Source of the DNA: Gymnogyps californianus
Taxonomy: Eukaryota; Chordata; Aves; Accipitriformes; Cathartidae
DNA length: 64,000 bases
Assembly: GCF_018139145.2 (NCBI RefSeq)
Contig: NC_059478.1
Coordinates: 6,882,001 to 6,946,000, forward strand
Direction: 5' to 3'
Shown: positions 36,466-48,829 of the stretch, in pieces
How the letters are laid out: each line of letters opens with the position of its first letter
Numbering within the stretch: position 1 is the first letter of the stretch
The notes under the pieces: generated by a model
What the model was told of the DNA's origin: nothing
Databases searched by the model: none
What the model saw: the letters and a program-made list of their open reading frames with translations, nothing else
Program-made: the position numbers and the translations under genes

Positions 36466-38373
36466 GACAAAAGTAAGGACCTCAAGTGATGAGATCCTCC
36501 TTTTTCTATGAGAAGAGAATAAACTATGGTCAACTACCCCCTTCTTGAGGGTCACAGAATTGCACTAGACTACTATCGTAATAGATGTGAGATGGCTTTT
36601 TACATGCGTGTCCTGATGTTGTGAAGCCAGCAGAGGAGACTAATTGTTAGACTGGCAGGTCTTTAGGTCAAGGCTTCCACTGAAGTTGGAATTTATATCA
36701 TTTATTTCATTTATGCTTGCTGATGCTTTGTTCAGTATTGGCTATGTAAAGGCAGTTCAGTACATACTCTGTGTTGCTGGCATCTCTTGTGCATCACTAG
36801 GTGTCTTTGCTCTTTTTTTGAAGTGACCAAGCACCGGCGATTTAAGTGCAGTGCAAAACTTTGCAGACATGAAGCTTGTTTGCAAGACAGAGATGCATTT
36901 CCACATCCTGTCTCATGGATTCCCGAACAAAGATGTTTACAGGAAAAAAAAAAAGCACTAATGCTATACTAGGAGGGGGGAAGCATAATGTATTCTTCAA
37001 ATGTTTATATGTCAGCAAAATGCCTGCAAACCATTCAATAGATTAATCCTGTAGCTGGCCTAAAAGGAATAGATTTCTAGCCATAACTGAGATTGGGAAA
37101 AATTGATTTCCATGTTCTTGTTGACTGAATAAGATAAAAACAACTGCCTTGGCACTCATTACTGGGCCAAGAATTCAGATCTTTGCCACCGAACTGCAGA
37201 GTTGGGTTGAATACTAGAACCAGCCCAGCCCAAGGACTGATGAAAAGGGACTTTTCAGGAACCAAATCTTAAACCTCTTCCACTGTGGAAATGGGACTTG
37301 CAGCAGAGCGTGACTGCTAAAATACCTGGTGGCTTTGTATAGATGCATGGCTGGATGCTTTGGTCTTTCGGCCAGAACTATGAAGGCACTTCTGGTAGTC
37401 AGAAATGTGAGAATGGGGAGAGGACCTTGGCTAATCTTTCTACATCAGAGAGCTGCTGCTAGAGATGATGCATGCCTTGCCACCTAGAGCCTGGCTATTA
37501 ATTTGAACTCTTGAACAATGTCTTAAACTCTTTGGGATAACTACTGCTCTTTGGTACTCAATAGTCCATCATGTCTGGATTTGGAAGAAGGAAAAAGTGG
37601 CTGGTCTGTGTTACTGGTGAAAGCGCTAAAGTGCATACCATCCAGTGGACTTCTCTGAAGTTGTTTCCTCTAGCTCTAGATATACAAATTTCATTTCAAA
37701 AGGCAGTTCAAAAGAAGAAATTTAAAATGTGTTCAGGTTTCAGGGAGGATATTTGCTAGTTTTACTGTTAAGTAGCCCTTAGCAAGGGGAATAATGAGCT
37801 TATGCCATGACTGGGTTGGAAATGCTCGTTGTTTTTGCTGCCTCTAACAAAAGACAATTGACAAGATGGGAAAGGTACTGGCTAGGACAGGAGCTGACAT
37901 CTGCAGGTGGGACAGCCCTGACACACATTCTCCAGGCCCATCCACGTTCCCTGTGTGTGGGAGTCGCCGGCTATGCTGGCCTGGTCTTTCCCAAGTTTTT
38001 CCAGGCTGGATGGGCTGCATCTTCCTGCTGGGGTGCTGTGTAGGAGAGCTGACCTCCAGCTCGGGAGAGATGTGGGCAGCCATGGTGCCTGGATGGCTCT
38101 GGCTCAGCGGGATGCAGCTGGTATCGTCACATGAAGGAACTCCTGTGCGCAGGAGAAGCGCAACGCCCCGCAGTGCAAGAGATGCCACCTGGGAAATACT
38201 TTGCATCTTCTCTTTTGTTCACCCCAACTGAGCAATGAACAGGATCTCTTCAGTTAAGCCTAGTATCCAGTGCATCAATTTTGATTGATCAGTCTCCAAA
38301 CATGACCAGGGAGTAGGACAACATGTTCAGGTTGGCCTAATTCTTTTTCCCACTTCTGTCTTGTTTTTAATAC
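36466..38373. other. Unannotated noncoding stretch
   Basis: No gene is recognised. AT-rich parts occur at 36,680-37,030. Open frames are at most about 120 codons, and those at 37,844-38,231 overlap on opposite strands. Confidence 0.5.
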
Positions 38374-38375
38374 AG

Positions 38376-38529
38376 TTGGAACAGTCTATAAAAATCAACC
38401 CAACCATCTCTTCAAATGCTTGGGACCGAGGGAGATCATCTATGTTTTGTTATTACACCATTTCAGGAGCCTTCCTTTCCCCCTGGGGCTGGTTGCCCTT
38501 GGAGCACGCTCATGCAGGAAGCAGAGGAG
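38376..38529 (+). other. Candidate spliced exon (154 nt)
   Basis: A pyrimidine-rich tract (CTTCTGTCTTGTTTTTAATACAG) ends at 38,375, and a good donor GAG|GTAAGC begins at 38,530. The 154 bases between stay open in the frame starting at the first base. A second acceptor-like CAG at 38,464-38,466 would give a 63-nt alternative. The translation is not recognisable, so a noncoding RNA exon is as likely as a coding one. Such pairs also arise by chance. Confidence 0.2.
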
Positions 38530-38699
38530 GTAAGCAATACAAAAACTCGGTTTGAGGTCCTGCAAATCCAAACAAACGTGTCTCAGATCCCCAGTCTCTT
38601 GTGTTGTGGATTAGGCCCATGTGAAATGGTAAATCCCTGTCCTAAAATTCCTCCGGCAAACTGGGAATCATGGCAGTTTTTGACTGACTGCAAACAGAT

Positions 38700-38900
38700 C
38701 ACTTGATAACTCTCAGTCTTATTGACATAACTCTAAAAATACGCTGCAAAGTGTAAATAATAAATGTGTAGTATCTGCACTGGAGCAAGTAAACACCGCC
38801 TGATGTTGTCTGATATTTCACTGGCAAGGTGTCCTCAGTGATGCTCCAGCAGAATAATTTTCCAAACGAGTGACTTGCGTGACAGGTGGATGTGCTGAGC
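38700..38900. promoter_or_regulatory. Candidate conserved noncoding element
   Basis: Complex AT-rich sequence with AAGTGTAAATAATAAATG (FOX-like), GCAAGTAAACACC (a FOX match, GTAAACA) and CAGAATAATTTTCC words, then GTGACAGGTGG. The FOX words are the main support. Function is inferred. Confidence 0.25.
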
Positions 38901-41755
38901 TAATGCAGCCGTGCACGGAGCTGGTTCTGGGAGAGGAGGCGCGTGGGGCCAGCATGGCTCTTCGCTGGAGACAGCGGCAAGCCGACCACCGCAGGTCCCC
39001 TCCTGCCGGCTCTCAGCAGCTCGGCAGGGAGGTGTGAGAAAGGGCCTGGCAAGCTCGCCTTGGGCTTGCTGACAGGGGTGTGTTGCTAAAAGCTTTTTTC
39101 CTGTGTGGTGTGGATGTATCAGCTTCTGAGGCTGAATGACACACTGATTAATAATTCATGCTGGCAGTATTGACTGTTGGGAGCTAATCTGAGAACGCCT
39201 CAGTGAAAGCCGTTAGTACATTTGCCCTGGGTGAAGAAGCTGTCTTCCTGCTCAGGTGCTGGGGTTGTGCAGTAAAGACAGTCTCCTGATGGCAAGGTGG
39301 CTGCTGGTGTGCAGCCAAATCCTTTCCAGGCTGGCAATTATGGCAGCCAAGACTGTGCTCCTTGTTACCCAGAGCGTGCTCCCATTCTCCTGCTTTCTGG
39401 GGTGTCTCAAGGTGGCTGGAGACCCAGACTGTTAAAGACCAGCTTTTACCATAGTTCATAACTTGCTAGATGGACTCCTGTGCCTGCTGTCCCAGAGATG
39501 CTGGGATTTGAAATTCTTCTATGACAGGATGGTCTCTGAGTCGACTGCAGTTGCTGCTCTGGCACATTGTTGTGTGTAGGCACAGTCTGTGATCTTCCCA
39601 GGGGGGTTGCAAGGCAGGAAAGCATACACAGACTGAACTTGGCTGGCCAATCTACCGAAGACCCTGGGGGGACCTTGGGAACTTGGCTAGCAGCGTGCCC
39701 CTGGTGGAGTCACATCCACCAAGAACTGGATGTGACTTCCAGGAACTGGGAAACCACAGTTTGCATAAATGTGGATTTTAAAGGAATGCGTGGCTTTGAA
39801 TGCTGTAGTGATCCTGAATGGAGGGTGCCACCCTCATGCTGTGTGTTGGGCCTGGTTGGCAGAGGTCTTCCTTCCTTGACCACGTGGAGACAACAGAAAG
39901 TCTCTGAAGTTTCCCTGGGGCTGAACACCCTTGGGCTGTACAATAACAGTCTGCGATGTCTGTGTTCATGAATGGCAGACAGAGAGACCAGTGATATGTG
40001 TCCAGGAGTCCTAAGGAAACTAGTCTTATCTACAGCAGTCACAGAGCCCCACCAAGATCTGCCTTTCCTCTCCCCTTGTCCTAGTGCACAGTGCAACATT
40101 GCACTGACTTTTCTAAATAAGATGTAAAACTGAGCTGATGGGCTTTTGCAAGCAAAGCTCTGTTAACAAGAGCAGGGATGTTAACCTTGGATCCCTGCCC
40201 AAATTGAAATGGATATAAACTCTAAATGGCTCATACCAAAATGAAATCCACTTACAAGGAAATGTTTGTTCCTCTCTCCCCTGTAGTGTTGATGTGTTGA
40301 GCACAGAGGGGACAGCAAGTTGCGGGTGGGTGAATTTTGTGTTGAATGTGGTAGGACCAAACCAACCCCCTCTCCTTTCTGGATGGATATTGTTCTGTCT
40401 TCAGGAAGATTTGACAAAAATGAGCTGGAATCAAGCAAAAAAACCCAGAACAGACCAGATCCTGATTGAAGTCTCTGTTTTGATGGACTGTGGATTAGTC
40501 CTGAGCTGTGCTATTCTTCATGGGAATACCTTATGCTTGGCACTTTGAGATGCCACAGTCCCTGGGCCAGGGTTGTGCTGTCATCCAGCTCTGTGTGATG
40601 GAGAGCGTTCCAGGCTGGAGTAAGACTCCAGAGTACTTGGCTCAGAGATGGTGTTCCTCTGTCCACCCTGGTCTGGGGGAAAGCAGCTGGGATCCTGGGA
40701 GCTGTCGTTAAAAGGAGCACTGAGGACTACTCACCATGAGTAAAGGCTGTGCACCAGGACCCTGGGGAAGGGCAGTGCCTCCTGCAACTGATGGGTTTTG
40801 TTGCCTGCCTGCACACCAGAATCAGGTTGCTCCATCATCCAGGAGGTCTCTGGTGGCATAGTTTGGAGATGCAGTACTGTGCTTCATCATGGCTTAACGT
40901 CTGGGTAATGGAGAGTCTCTGCCTGTGTCAGATGTTTATGTATGGGCTGTAGCCCTGTGAAAAGGGATGCCATGGCAGATGTTAGCCACTGGAGGAACAT
41001 GAATGGGGGGGAATGTCACATGCGTCCCTTCAGAGAGTCCTGAGAGGGAGAGCAGGACGATGGGGCTGAGCAGCACTGGGGAGAGGACTATGGAATGAGC
41101 AGAGAGATGAGGTCTCACTGCCGTGGTCACACTCAGACCTTGATGGGCCCAGCAGACTTCATGCTGAGAGGCAGGAGAAGTCAGGACAACAGGCATTTCC
41201 ATGCCACAGTGCAGCAGGAATAGGGTGGTGAACACAGCATTGTGCTAGGTAGCACAGCTATGTATATATGCGTAATAAGATGGAATAAGCTGGGTGTCTG
41301 AAATAGCAGTGCAAGCACTTGCTGCTGGACTAAGTGTGCTTGATGCTGGGAGAGGTGCTGTAGCAATGCAGGACCTCGATGTGTCTTGGTCATCCAGCAG
41401 GACTGGACCAAGTTCTGGGAAGATGCTTGCAGCTTCAACTTCACTAAACACTTGCTCTGGCTAATGCAAATGTTGCTCTGGAGATGCTGAGAGGTTTTTC
41501 TCCCCCCCTCTTAAAAAGAGCATATGTTCTCACTACTAACAAGCAGGTTTGCGAAGAGTCTATTTTTAAGATGATTACAGGGTATCAGTAGCTGTTCCAG
41601 TGTCAACTGTCGGTTTTGTTTCCTTGTCGGCAGTAAACTGTTGGCAGGTTTGTGCACCAGAGGTTTACTCCTTCCCAGCTGTAATTGCACAGCACAGAAA
41701 TTATCACTTGCTCTGTGCATTCCTCTGCTGGTTTCTCCCTCTGAGCCTGCTGTTC

Positions 41756-41785
41756 ACAAGCAGCTCCTCCACAAGCAGCTCCTCC
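41756..41785. repeat. 15-bp exact tandem duplication
   Basis: ACAAGCAGCTCCTCC occurs twice in a row with no mismatch. It looks like a recent local slippage or duplication. It lies in an 84-codon frame that I consider chance. Confidence 0.85.
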
Positions 41786-42964
41786 AAGCGCTTTCTACCC
41801 GGTGAAGAGCCATGTCGTGGCATCTCCTGCTGGCAAAAGGCAAGGCCTGGATAGCTCTAAACAGCTGAGATGAGACTGAATGTGGCATTATAATACATGT
41901 GTACTTGATCTCTGTGCACCAAGTGGATGCACTGATAAGGAGCCCAGAACCCAGTTGCTCTCCCAGTAAGCCAAATGCAGAGACTGGTTTTTGCAGGCAG
42001 TTTTCCCTGTATATTATATAAAATTATACGTACAGCCCCAGCTGGATCTTCAGGGTGTTGAGCATAGGTGATCTGGTGGCTGGGTCTCCAGAGAGCTGGT
42101 GCTCTTCAGCTTGTGCATGTGTCTGGCACATAGCTCAGTCTTTCTGCACCTTGGATCCCTGTTTGACTGGCAGGCAGAACAGCACGGCCAGTCTCCACGA
42201 GGCTTTTCTCCACATGGCCACAGAGAATTTGAAGTCCTCTGATGCTCTTGTGAAAGAGGATGTGAAGTCCTTCTGCTACAGCAACAGCTGTGTTTGCTAG
42301 AGGACGCTGGAGTGTTAACTCATGCCATCCCTTTGTCCTGCTACCACGCTGCTAAACCAGAGGTGACTCATGGAGGAGGAAGCAAATAGGATCGTTTATT
42401 GAGTATTAAGGAAATCACATTGTAAACGGTTGCATCCTTTTATTTTTTAAGAGTCTAAATAAACCCATGAGTTGTGGCCGCAGCTCTGCACACAGAGTTG
42501 ACGAGGGAGTGCAGTGGGAAGTGTCAGCTAATGGGAGGAGGGCTCGGAAGTCCCTTTCCTTACCCTGCAGGCCATGTCCAGTAGGAGACAGCCACTTGAA
42601 GTATACTTGTTCCTTTTCCCTTGACATGGTGGGCGGCTGGCATTGTGACGATGCCTGGGTGTGAAGTTTGCTCCCTGTCCTTCGGTGCAAGTCCTTGGCA
42701 CACCTCTGGGTTCAGACTCGGCCTTCTCCCCCACCCTGAAAGTTTCCAAGTGCCACCTAACCGATGCGAGAGAAACAATTGTTGTGTTTCCCAGGCTGAC
42801 ACCTCCCGCTGAGCAGCCTTCCCTGCAGGAACGGCAGTCCTCTTGTGTTACTCTGGGGACACGACGCCTCGGTGCTGATGGGACCAGACAGGATCCGTCA
42901 CTGTGCTGATGTGTCTCCTCCACAAAAAATCCTAAATGACACCAGTGTCTGAGAGACAAGGAAC

Positions 42965-42986
42965 AAAAAAACAAACAAACAAAAAT
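42965..42986. repeat. (CAAA)n short tract
   Basis: A short AAAAAACAAACAAACAAAAA-like tract. It is one of several A/C-rich low-complexity patches in this window. Confidence 0.8.
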
Positions 42987-43274
42987 ATCTGTTCATTTTG
43001 CTCCCCTCTGGTCATCTGTCATCCAGATCTGGAGTGGGCACTGTGGGCTTTGCTTGTGGAGGAGGGCTTGGGTTTGGGGGTTCTGCTGGAGATATGAAAT
43101 GGGTTAGCTTTTTTCACATGAGACCAACAAGCCTTGCAGGCCAGAAGACTGCTTTTGCTGGACTGGACTATCTGTCCCTGGTTTTAGCTCGTTTCTAGAG
43201 TACAGGATCCTCTGACTGGTACCATAACCAGTCCCTTGCAGTAGGGCAAAGAGGGGATGGGGTAGGGCTCAGCA

Positions 43275-43880
43275 TTGCTTGTGCTACAGCATAGGGCCAC
43301 GGAAGAATAGGCATTGGAAGGACCTTGCCAAGGTCATGTGAGTCTGTCTCCCTGCCCCAAGGTAAGATCAACTCTACCTATGTCGTTTCTGGACTAATCT
43401 GTTTTTAAAGACCCTTGGGGATAGAGGTTGCTCAACCTCTTCTAGGGCTTCTAACAAGAATAATGTAACAAGCATAGAAAGTGTGCTGGGTTTTTTCTTT
43501 CCCCCCCGTCTGACCTAATCTTCCTTGCCTCAATTTTTAGCCCGTTGTTTATATTCTGCGGTGGATGTGACTGAAAAAACCTTTCCCTTCGCATTTCTGG
43601 CAGGCTGTTTGAAAGCTCCTCTTGGATCAATGAGGACCAGCTGGGATGGCTGTGCTCCTGTGCAACACGTGTGACAGATGTGTCACCTCTGGGCGCACTC
43701 TCTCCAAATGGTCCATTTCTGTCTCAAAACAAGGTGGCCAAAAGCAGAACCCCAGACTTATGATGAAAATCAGCCCTTTACAGTGAGAACCTGAGATACT
43801 CTTGCTTGAACAAGATGGATGGGGAACCTCGCCCAGCTGAGGATGCTGACATTAAACCTTCAAGGCATTGTGGCCTTAGC
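43275..43880 (-). repeat. Diverged CR1-type LINE fragment
   Basis: The plus strand reads as the reverse complement of a CR1/L3-group 3' region. GGAAGGACCTTG is followed by GGTCATGTGAGTC, GATCAACTCTACCTA, TAATCTGTTTTTAAAGACC, CTTGCCTCAATTTTTAGCCC and, further on, TCCAAATGGTCCATTTCTG and GGTGGCCAAAAGCAGAACCCC. These occur in the same order as in the family consensus I recall. Substitutions and small gaps are frequent, so the copy is old. No open reading frame of the element survives. The right edge is uncertain and may stop near 43,790. Confidence 0.8.
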
Positions 43881-44879
43881 TCTTGAGAACAGTGTCTCTC
43901 CTGTTCAACTGGGCAAGGAGATTTCTCCCAGATGTGTTTTCTGGTTTTAAATTAGCTGGCAGAGTTTTTCCCTCTCTTCACATAGATAACTGCTATTTTC
44001 TAGCTTCAGCAGTGAAGGTACTTTAAAGTTGGGTGGGTTAGTGCTTCTGAAACAGTCTAGGCTGTTCAGTTTCATAGTATTTAAGACTGACTTACTGTTT
44101 GTGTCCTGAATGTGCTAGGAAAATTCTTTGCTTTGCCTGGAGGCCATTTCACACTTAAACTTAAATAGTTGGCTTGACTCTCCCTTTGTCTAAGTTGTTC
44201 AAGTTGAGAGTTGTGTGTTCTATAACAACCTCTTCTTGTCTGTGATAGCAGTATTTTGGGACGTGCCCTGACTGCAGTTTTGAGTGGCACCATTTCGAAG
44301 TGTGCTGGAGCTAGCTGTTTTGGAGAGAATAGAGGAGAGATGGCCAAGGCAATCTGAAGAGTGTTGCTGTGGGAAATGGCAGCGCATCTAATTGAGGTAG
44401 GGAGACTAGCAAGAACAGGACAGCCAGTCTAGAAACATACCAATTATGTAAGGATAGCTGGACTAAAACCTTGCAAAATAAAGTCTTTCTGGCCTTGTAG
44501 GTTATCCTCAGGCAAATGATTTTCTGTGGACCTCACAGAAGAGTTGTGAAGAACTGGCTGAGCAAAACAACACAACTTCCATTAACCTGAGAAAACAAAA
44601 CATCTAGTTCTTTAAAAATGCCCCAGTCTGAGTAGCTGAAGTCCTGGAAAACAGCCTTAAAAATAAATAACCTGTAGCTTTGACTAATTATACAATAAGG
44701 CCACCACCTTCCCTTCCACAGGCAGATGAAGCAGGTTGGAAACTAAGGATAATGGTGTGGTGACAGCAGAACTTGCGATGAAAGCACTGGGTCTTGTCCC
44801 TGTGCAGCCCCAGTTAAGAAAGAAATATATCTGCAGGCACCAAGTCTCCTGCCTGCTGTTGGGACTGCTCGCTGGTGAT
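43881..44879. other. Unannotated noncoding stretch
   Basis: No gene or repeat is recognised. The 88-codon minus-strand frame at 44,081-44,347 has no known domain. Confidence 0.5.
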
Positions 44880-45430
44880 GACATCTCAAATATGTTTTAA
44901 TAACCAGCGGCTGTTAATAAGCACTAGCTACTTCACCAGCTTAGATGCATCTCTTTAAATTTAAACAGGATTAGATAAGGTAGGGAGATTATTAAATACC
45001 CAAATGAACATTAAGCAGATATATTGGAGGCTTAACAACTCTGCAGCAGATTGTTAAATTGCTCTAAATATTTCCCTACTAGTCTGGGGGTATTTAATTA
45101 AAACAACCCCTCTAGTCCTCTGTAATGTGCCTAGCAGGCCTACAAGCCCTGCACAGGGCGGCACCCTAATTGGCAGCGTTACCATAAAGCTGAGCTGTGC
45201 TCGAGGACAATTAAAAAAACAACAGCCCCCCCTCCCTCCCCATCCCACCCCACAAACCACCCCAAGCCCCTCTAATTAGTGTGAGAAATGACGACAAAAC
45301 AACTCCGAGTGTCTCCAGTGACAGGTGCACAAATAACAAGGCTGATGAAAGATTTTGCAATTAAGATTGCGCTATGAAGATTAATGGGATATTTTCATAA
45401 ACTGATGTAAGACTGCCTATAACCCAGTCG
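44880..45430. promoter_or_regulatory. Strongest candidate conserved noncoding element
   Basis: About 550 bp of complex, TAAT-rich sequence. Visible words include TTTAATAACC, GGATTAGATAAGG, TTAATTAA at 45,094-45,101, CCTAATTGGC, TAATTA at 45,273-45,278, an E-box CAGGTG at 45,322-45,327, AATAACAAGG (SOX-like), TTTTGCAATTAAGATTGCGC and GAAGATTAATGGG. A C-rich tract at about 45,225-45,270 splits it into two lobes. Open frames are minimal. This density of homeodomain cores without repetition is typical of developmental enhancers, but the role is inferred. Confidence 0.45.
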
Positions 45431-46019
45431 CCTCCACGTAGCTCCGTCTCCTTCTCACCAGCCCTTCCGTATCTCTTATTTCTCAGATTTTCTTTGCCCA
45501 TATTTTCCAGGTTTGTGTGGGTTTTTGTCCCCAGCACTTTTTTTCAGGTTTCTGATGTTTCCTAGCATTTTCCTTCTCTTAGGCTGGTGTTGTCTAAATC
45601 TTAGGTTTCTTCTCCATTTAAACTTCCTAGGTGGGGGTGGAAGTGGGGGTGTCCACACGGGACGCCCGTGTGGTGTTACTCCATCACAGGCTGTGTTTGC
45701 AGAGCACAGGGCAGTGGATGACTTGCAGGTATTTCTGCGGCAGCTCAGCTCTGGTGCTGCTCATGGTGTTGCAGCATTGTGCAAGAGGGACTAGGGCATG
45801 CCAAACTGTCTTTCTAGCCTGGTTTTCCAAGACGGTGACATTTCTGCCATTGTGCTCAGCAATTACTTCACCTTCCCATTTATTTATTTCTGGGTGGCTT
45901 TTTTGGAGCTGTTTGACTGGTTTCCCCAGCAGTGATGGATCATGATCTCAGAGGGATTAAGTTCCTGCTAGTCACATGGAAATGCATGGCTGGGTAGCAA
46001 CGGGGGACTGTTAACACCC
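45431..46019. other. Noncoding stretch with a G-rich hairpin
   Basis: No gene is recognised. Runs of G at 45,631-45,650 are followed by a perfect 9-bp inverted repeat with a 3-nt loop, CCACACGGG-ACG-CCCGTGTGG at 45,653-45,673. Overlapping frames of about 100 codons have no known domain. Confidence 0.5.
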
Positions 46020-46540
46020 TACTGGGGAAGGGCATACGGTGTATGATCGACCTTTATTAGTGCCCAGAGGATCCAGCTGCAAAGCACGCGTCTGGCTTTA
46101 GAGCCACGTGTGCCTGTGGCTTTCCGAGGCCCATGGGTCACATTGCCTTTGCCTCTTCCCAGCAATGTCTCCATTGAGTGTGCCAGCAATCCTATTAACC
46201 CAGATTAAATGTGATACGACCACTGCTTGATAGGAAGCATTAAACTGACGGAGAAGTAAACTGAGAGCTGGACCAGACACCCCTTCTCATGCACCCTTCA
46301 AAGAGGGAGGGAGATTTGCACCTATCGCCCAAACCCACTCCTTTTCCCGAGATGTTTGCCTGTTGCTGCTGTCGTTGCTACTTCATTGCTCCTAATTGCC
46401 TGTTACTCTCAATATCTCCAAGGCAGGCTAGTACACGGGGAATTTACATTTTTAATCTAGTGAAAGCAATGATTGGACACACAGCCTCCGGTCCTGGTTT
46501 TCTTCCTCTCTCAATTGCTGCTATATACCAGGTTTGATGT
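46020..46540. promoter_or_regulatory. Candidate conserved noncoding elements (two lobes)
   Basis: Lobe one (about 46,030-46,265) has CGACCTTTATTAGTGCCC, CCTATTAACCCAGATTAAATG and GCATTAAACTGACGG words. Lobe two (about 46,310-46,530) has CTCCTAATTGCC, ACATTTTTAATCTAG and AGCAATGATTGG. Both are complex and not repeat-derived as far as I can see. Regulatory function is inferred. Confidence 0.3.
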
Positions 46541-48829
46541 CCGGCTTTGCAGTCTGTCTGTGCTTACCGGCTGCCCCCCAGTAAGCCCTCGACTTTCCTT
46601 CCTGAGCTTGTCCTCAGCCCCACCAGTGGCTTTTTGCTGTGATTTTCCTGCGAGACCTCAGAGGGCTTTGTTAGGACAGTGGGTCACAGACTCTGGGAGG
46701 GATATTAGGGACATGAGTCCTGCCTGGCTGGCGTGGGCTCTTTCTTACTGCTCGCTTTTTCCATTGCCACGTGTCTGTCTAATGATGTGTTAGAAGAGAC
46801 GCCTACCCAAACCTGCAGCCCTGCTTCCCCCAGGGCCCTCTCACCAGCCACGGGCCCCAAGGCTGCCCAGGACTCGCAGAGCTGGGGATGTATAATCCCA
46901 TGTACAGGGATTTCAGAACAGTTATACCTGGGGCCCCAAAACCAGTACGACCACTTCCACACTGCACTGGTTGTTAACTCTGCTGGGGAAGTGTGTAAAC
47001 AAGACCTCAGTGAGTTGTTGTTTGCCTCCTGATTCAGAGGCTCTCCTCTGTGTTTCCCCATGCCTCTATCCCTAGCGAAGGGACTGTAAATTGTTGTTTC
47101 CCACAGTTTGTGAACAGTCTTTAAATGAGAGCGCAGGGCCGGGTGCTCATTTCAGCCACTTCTCTGTGCAGTGGGATGCTGTGCACTCCAAGCTCTGATA
47201 CCCTTTCTGTAGGGTCCATGTAAAAACCTGGTCCAGCAAAAAGGCAGGAGGATTCCAGTCTCTTAAGGAAGAGGCACTAATTGGTGGTGACACAGAAATG
47301 TAGTTTTTCCTGAGCATGGTATCTGTCTGACAATATTCCAGTCACCAAAGCAAACAAGCAGAAATTAGGTCTTTCTGTCTCTTGTTCATGAGCCTTTTTG
47401 ACTTGATATCTTGTTGTTCTACTCTCCCTTTAATTGCTCAGCTGTTGTCCTATTAGTGTCAACGCTTGGTGCAATGCAGGGGTTATAGCTGAAGAGCTCT
47501 GGCTGGTGTTATGTGCGGTGTCAGCCTGGATAAATACAGTGGTTCTTCCTGTTCTCACAAATCTCCTTTCTCATCCCCTCGTCACCATCCAGATGCTGAA
47601 AAAAGTCAGCAAAAAGTTAGTGCAGCTGCAGACTTCAAATGTAGGTAGCCTTCCCTCCCAGGTCCTCGGCTTGCTGGTCCTTGCAACCTTCCTCAGTGTG
47701 TTCCCAATGCGACTAGCTCTTTGGGGCTCGATGTAATTGTTGCTGGGTGAACTCCAGAGCTGAGGTTATGCTGGAAACCAGATATGCTGAGCAACGAAGC
47801 TGGCTGCAGTGAAATGATACTCCTTGGTTTGGGATAAATCGGGGTCATGTAGAGCTGGAAAATGCTCTGAAAACTTTCAGAGCAGAGGTGCTGCTGTGGC
47901 CCTGTCTCACTGGGTGTGCAGATCTTCAGGACTTCTGAAGGTACAACCTGTCACCCATCGCAGCCTGACCTCTTGGTCTTGTGCGTTAGCCTCATCTCTG
48001 TGTGGTGATCTCGAGTGCCTGGCAGCAAGCCAGCTGGCCGACTGCCTGTCTGTGTGCTTTTTTCCCCCCTCTAACTGTCCTGGTGGTTGCACTGATGCTT
48101 GGTTCCAGCAAATTAACCTTTTAGGGGAAGTCTCCACCTTCTCAGCTTCTTGCCTGGACTACTAATAAGTCCCGAGAGGCTAATGCTTCACAGTGATCCA
48201 GAGCAGCCAGGTAGCCTGCCTTTTCCTCCCTGTTGTTGGTTTCTTGGTGATGGTGGGTATGTAGGGCAAGGATGGGAAGACATCAGAGTTCAGATCTAGT
48301 TTATGGGTTGAGCTATCCCTTGCTGCTGCAGTCTGCTGGGACAATGGAGCAGAATGTGCCGCATATGAGATTGTCCCTGGAAAACTGTTCTTGCCAAAGG
48401 CCGCGCAAAAATGCTTTCCTGTTCCCTGGAAGAAGCACAGATGGTGCCAAACTGAGCCTGCCAAAGAGCAAGTCCCATCGTCCTAGTCGCCTGTGGTTCT
48501 GCTGTGACCGCTGTCACTGTCTCCCTCTTTGCCCTGGAGAACTCAGAGCAATGTGTGGTTGAGCGTCCCTGCTCTGTGGAGAGGTGGGGGCTATCTAAAT
48601 GGTCATGCCCTGACCCAAATGGCCCCCGCAATTAGTGCCAAACAGGTCTAAGCAGAGACTGGAGCCCAATGCGGTAAGAGGTGTCAGGAGATGCAGCAGC
48701 AGAGCCTCGGGGACCCCTTTGCTCAGTCCCCAGCCTGGATGAGACAGATGTCGTGAGGAGTAAGCAGGATGTGGCCCTGCCATTAAAGATGCTTTGAAAC
48801 AAGCAAACATGTGGGCGGGAAGGGAATTT
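46541..48829. other. Unannotated noncoding stretch
   Basis: No gene is recognised. Frames of 95-120 codons overlap on both strands at 46,705-47,061 and 47,824-48,631, without domains I know. Confidence 0.5.

Larger units (their letters stand above)
38901..43274. other. Unannotated noncoding stretch
   Basis: No gene is recognised. CpG words are slightly raised at 38,910-39,030. Open frames reach 148 codons, overlap on both strands and have no known domains. A small tandem duplication and a (CAAA)n tract are listed separately. Confidence 0.5.

Noticed and set aside
43214..43233. 7-bp hairpin GACTGGT/ACCAGTC
   Set aside because: Within chance expectation for the window size.
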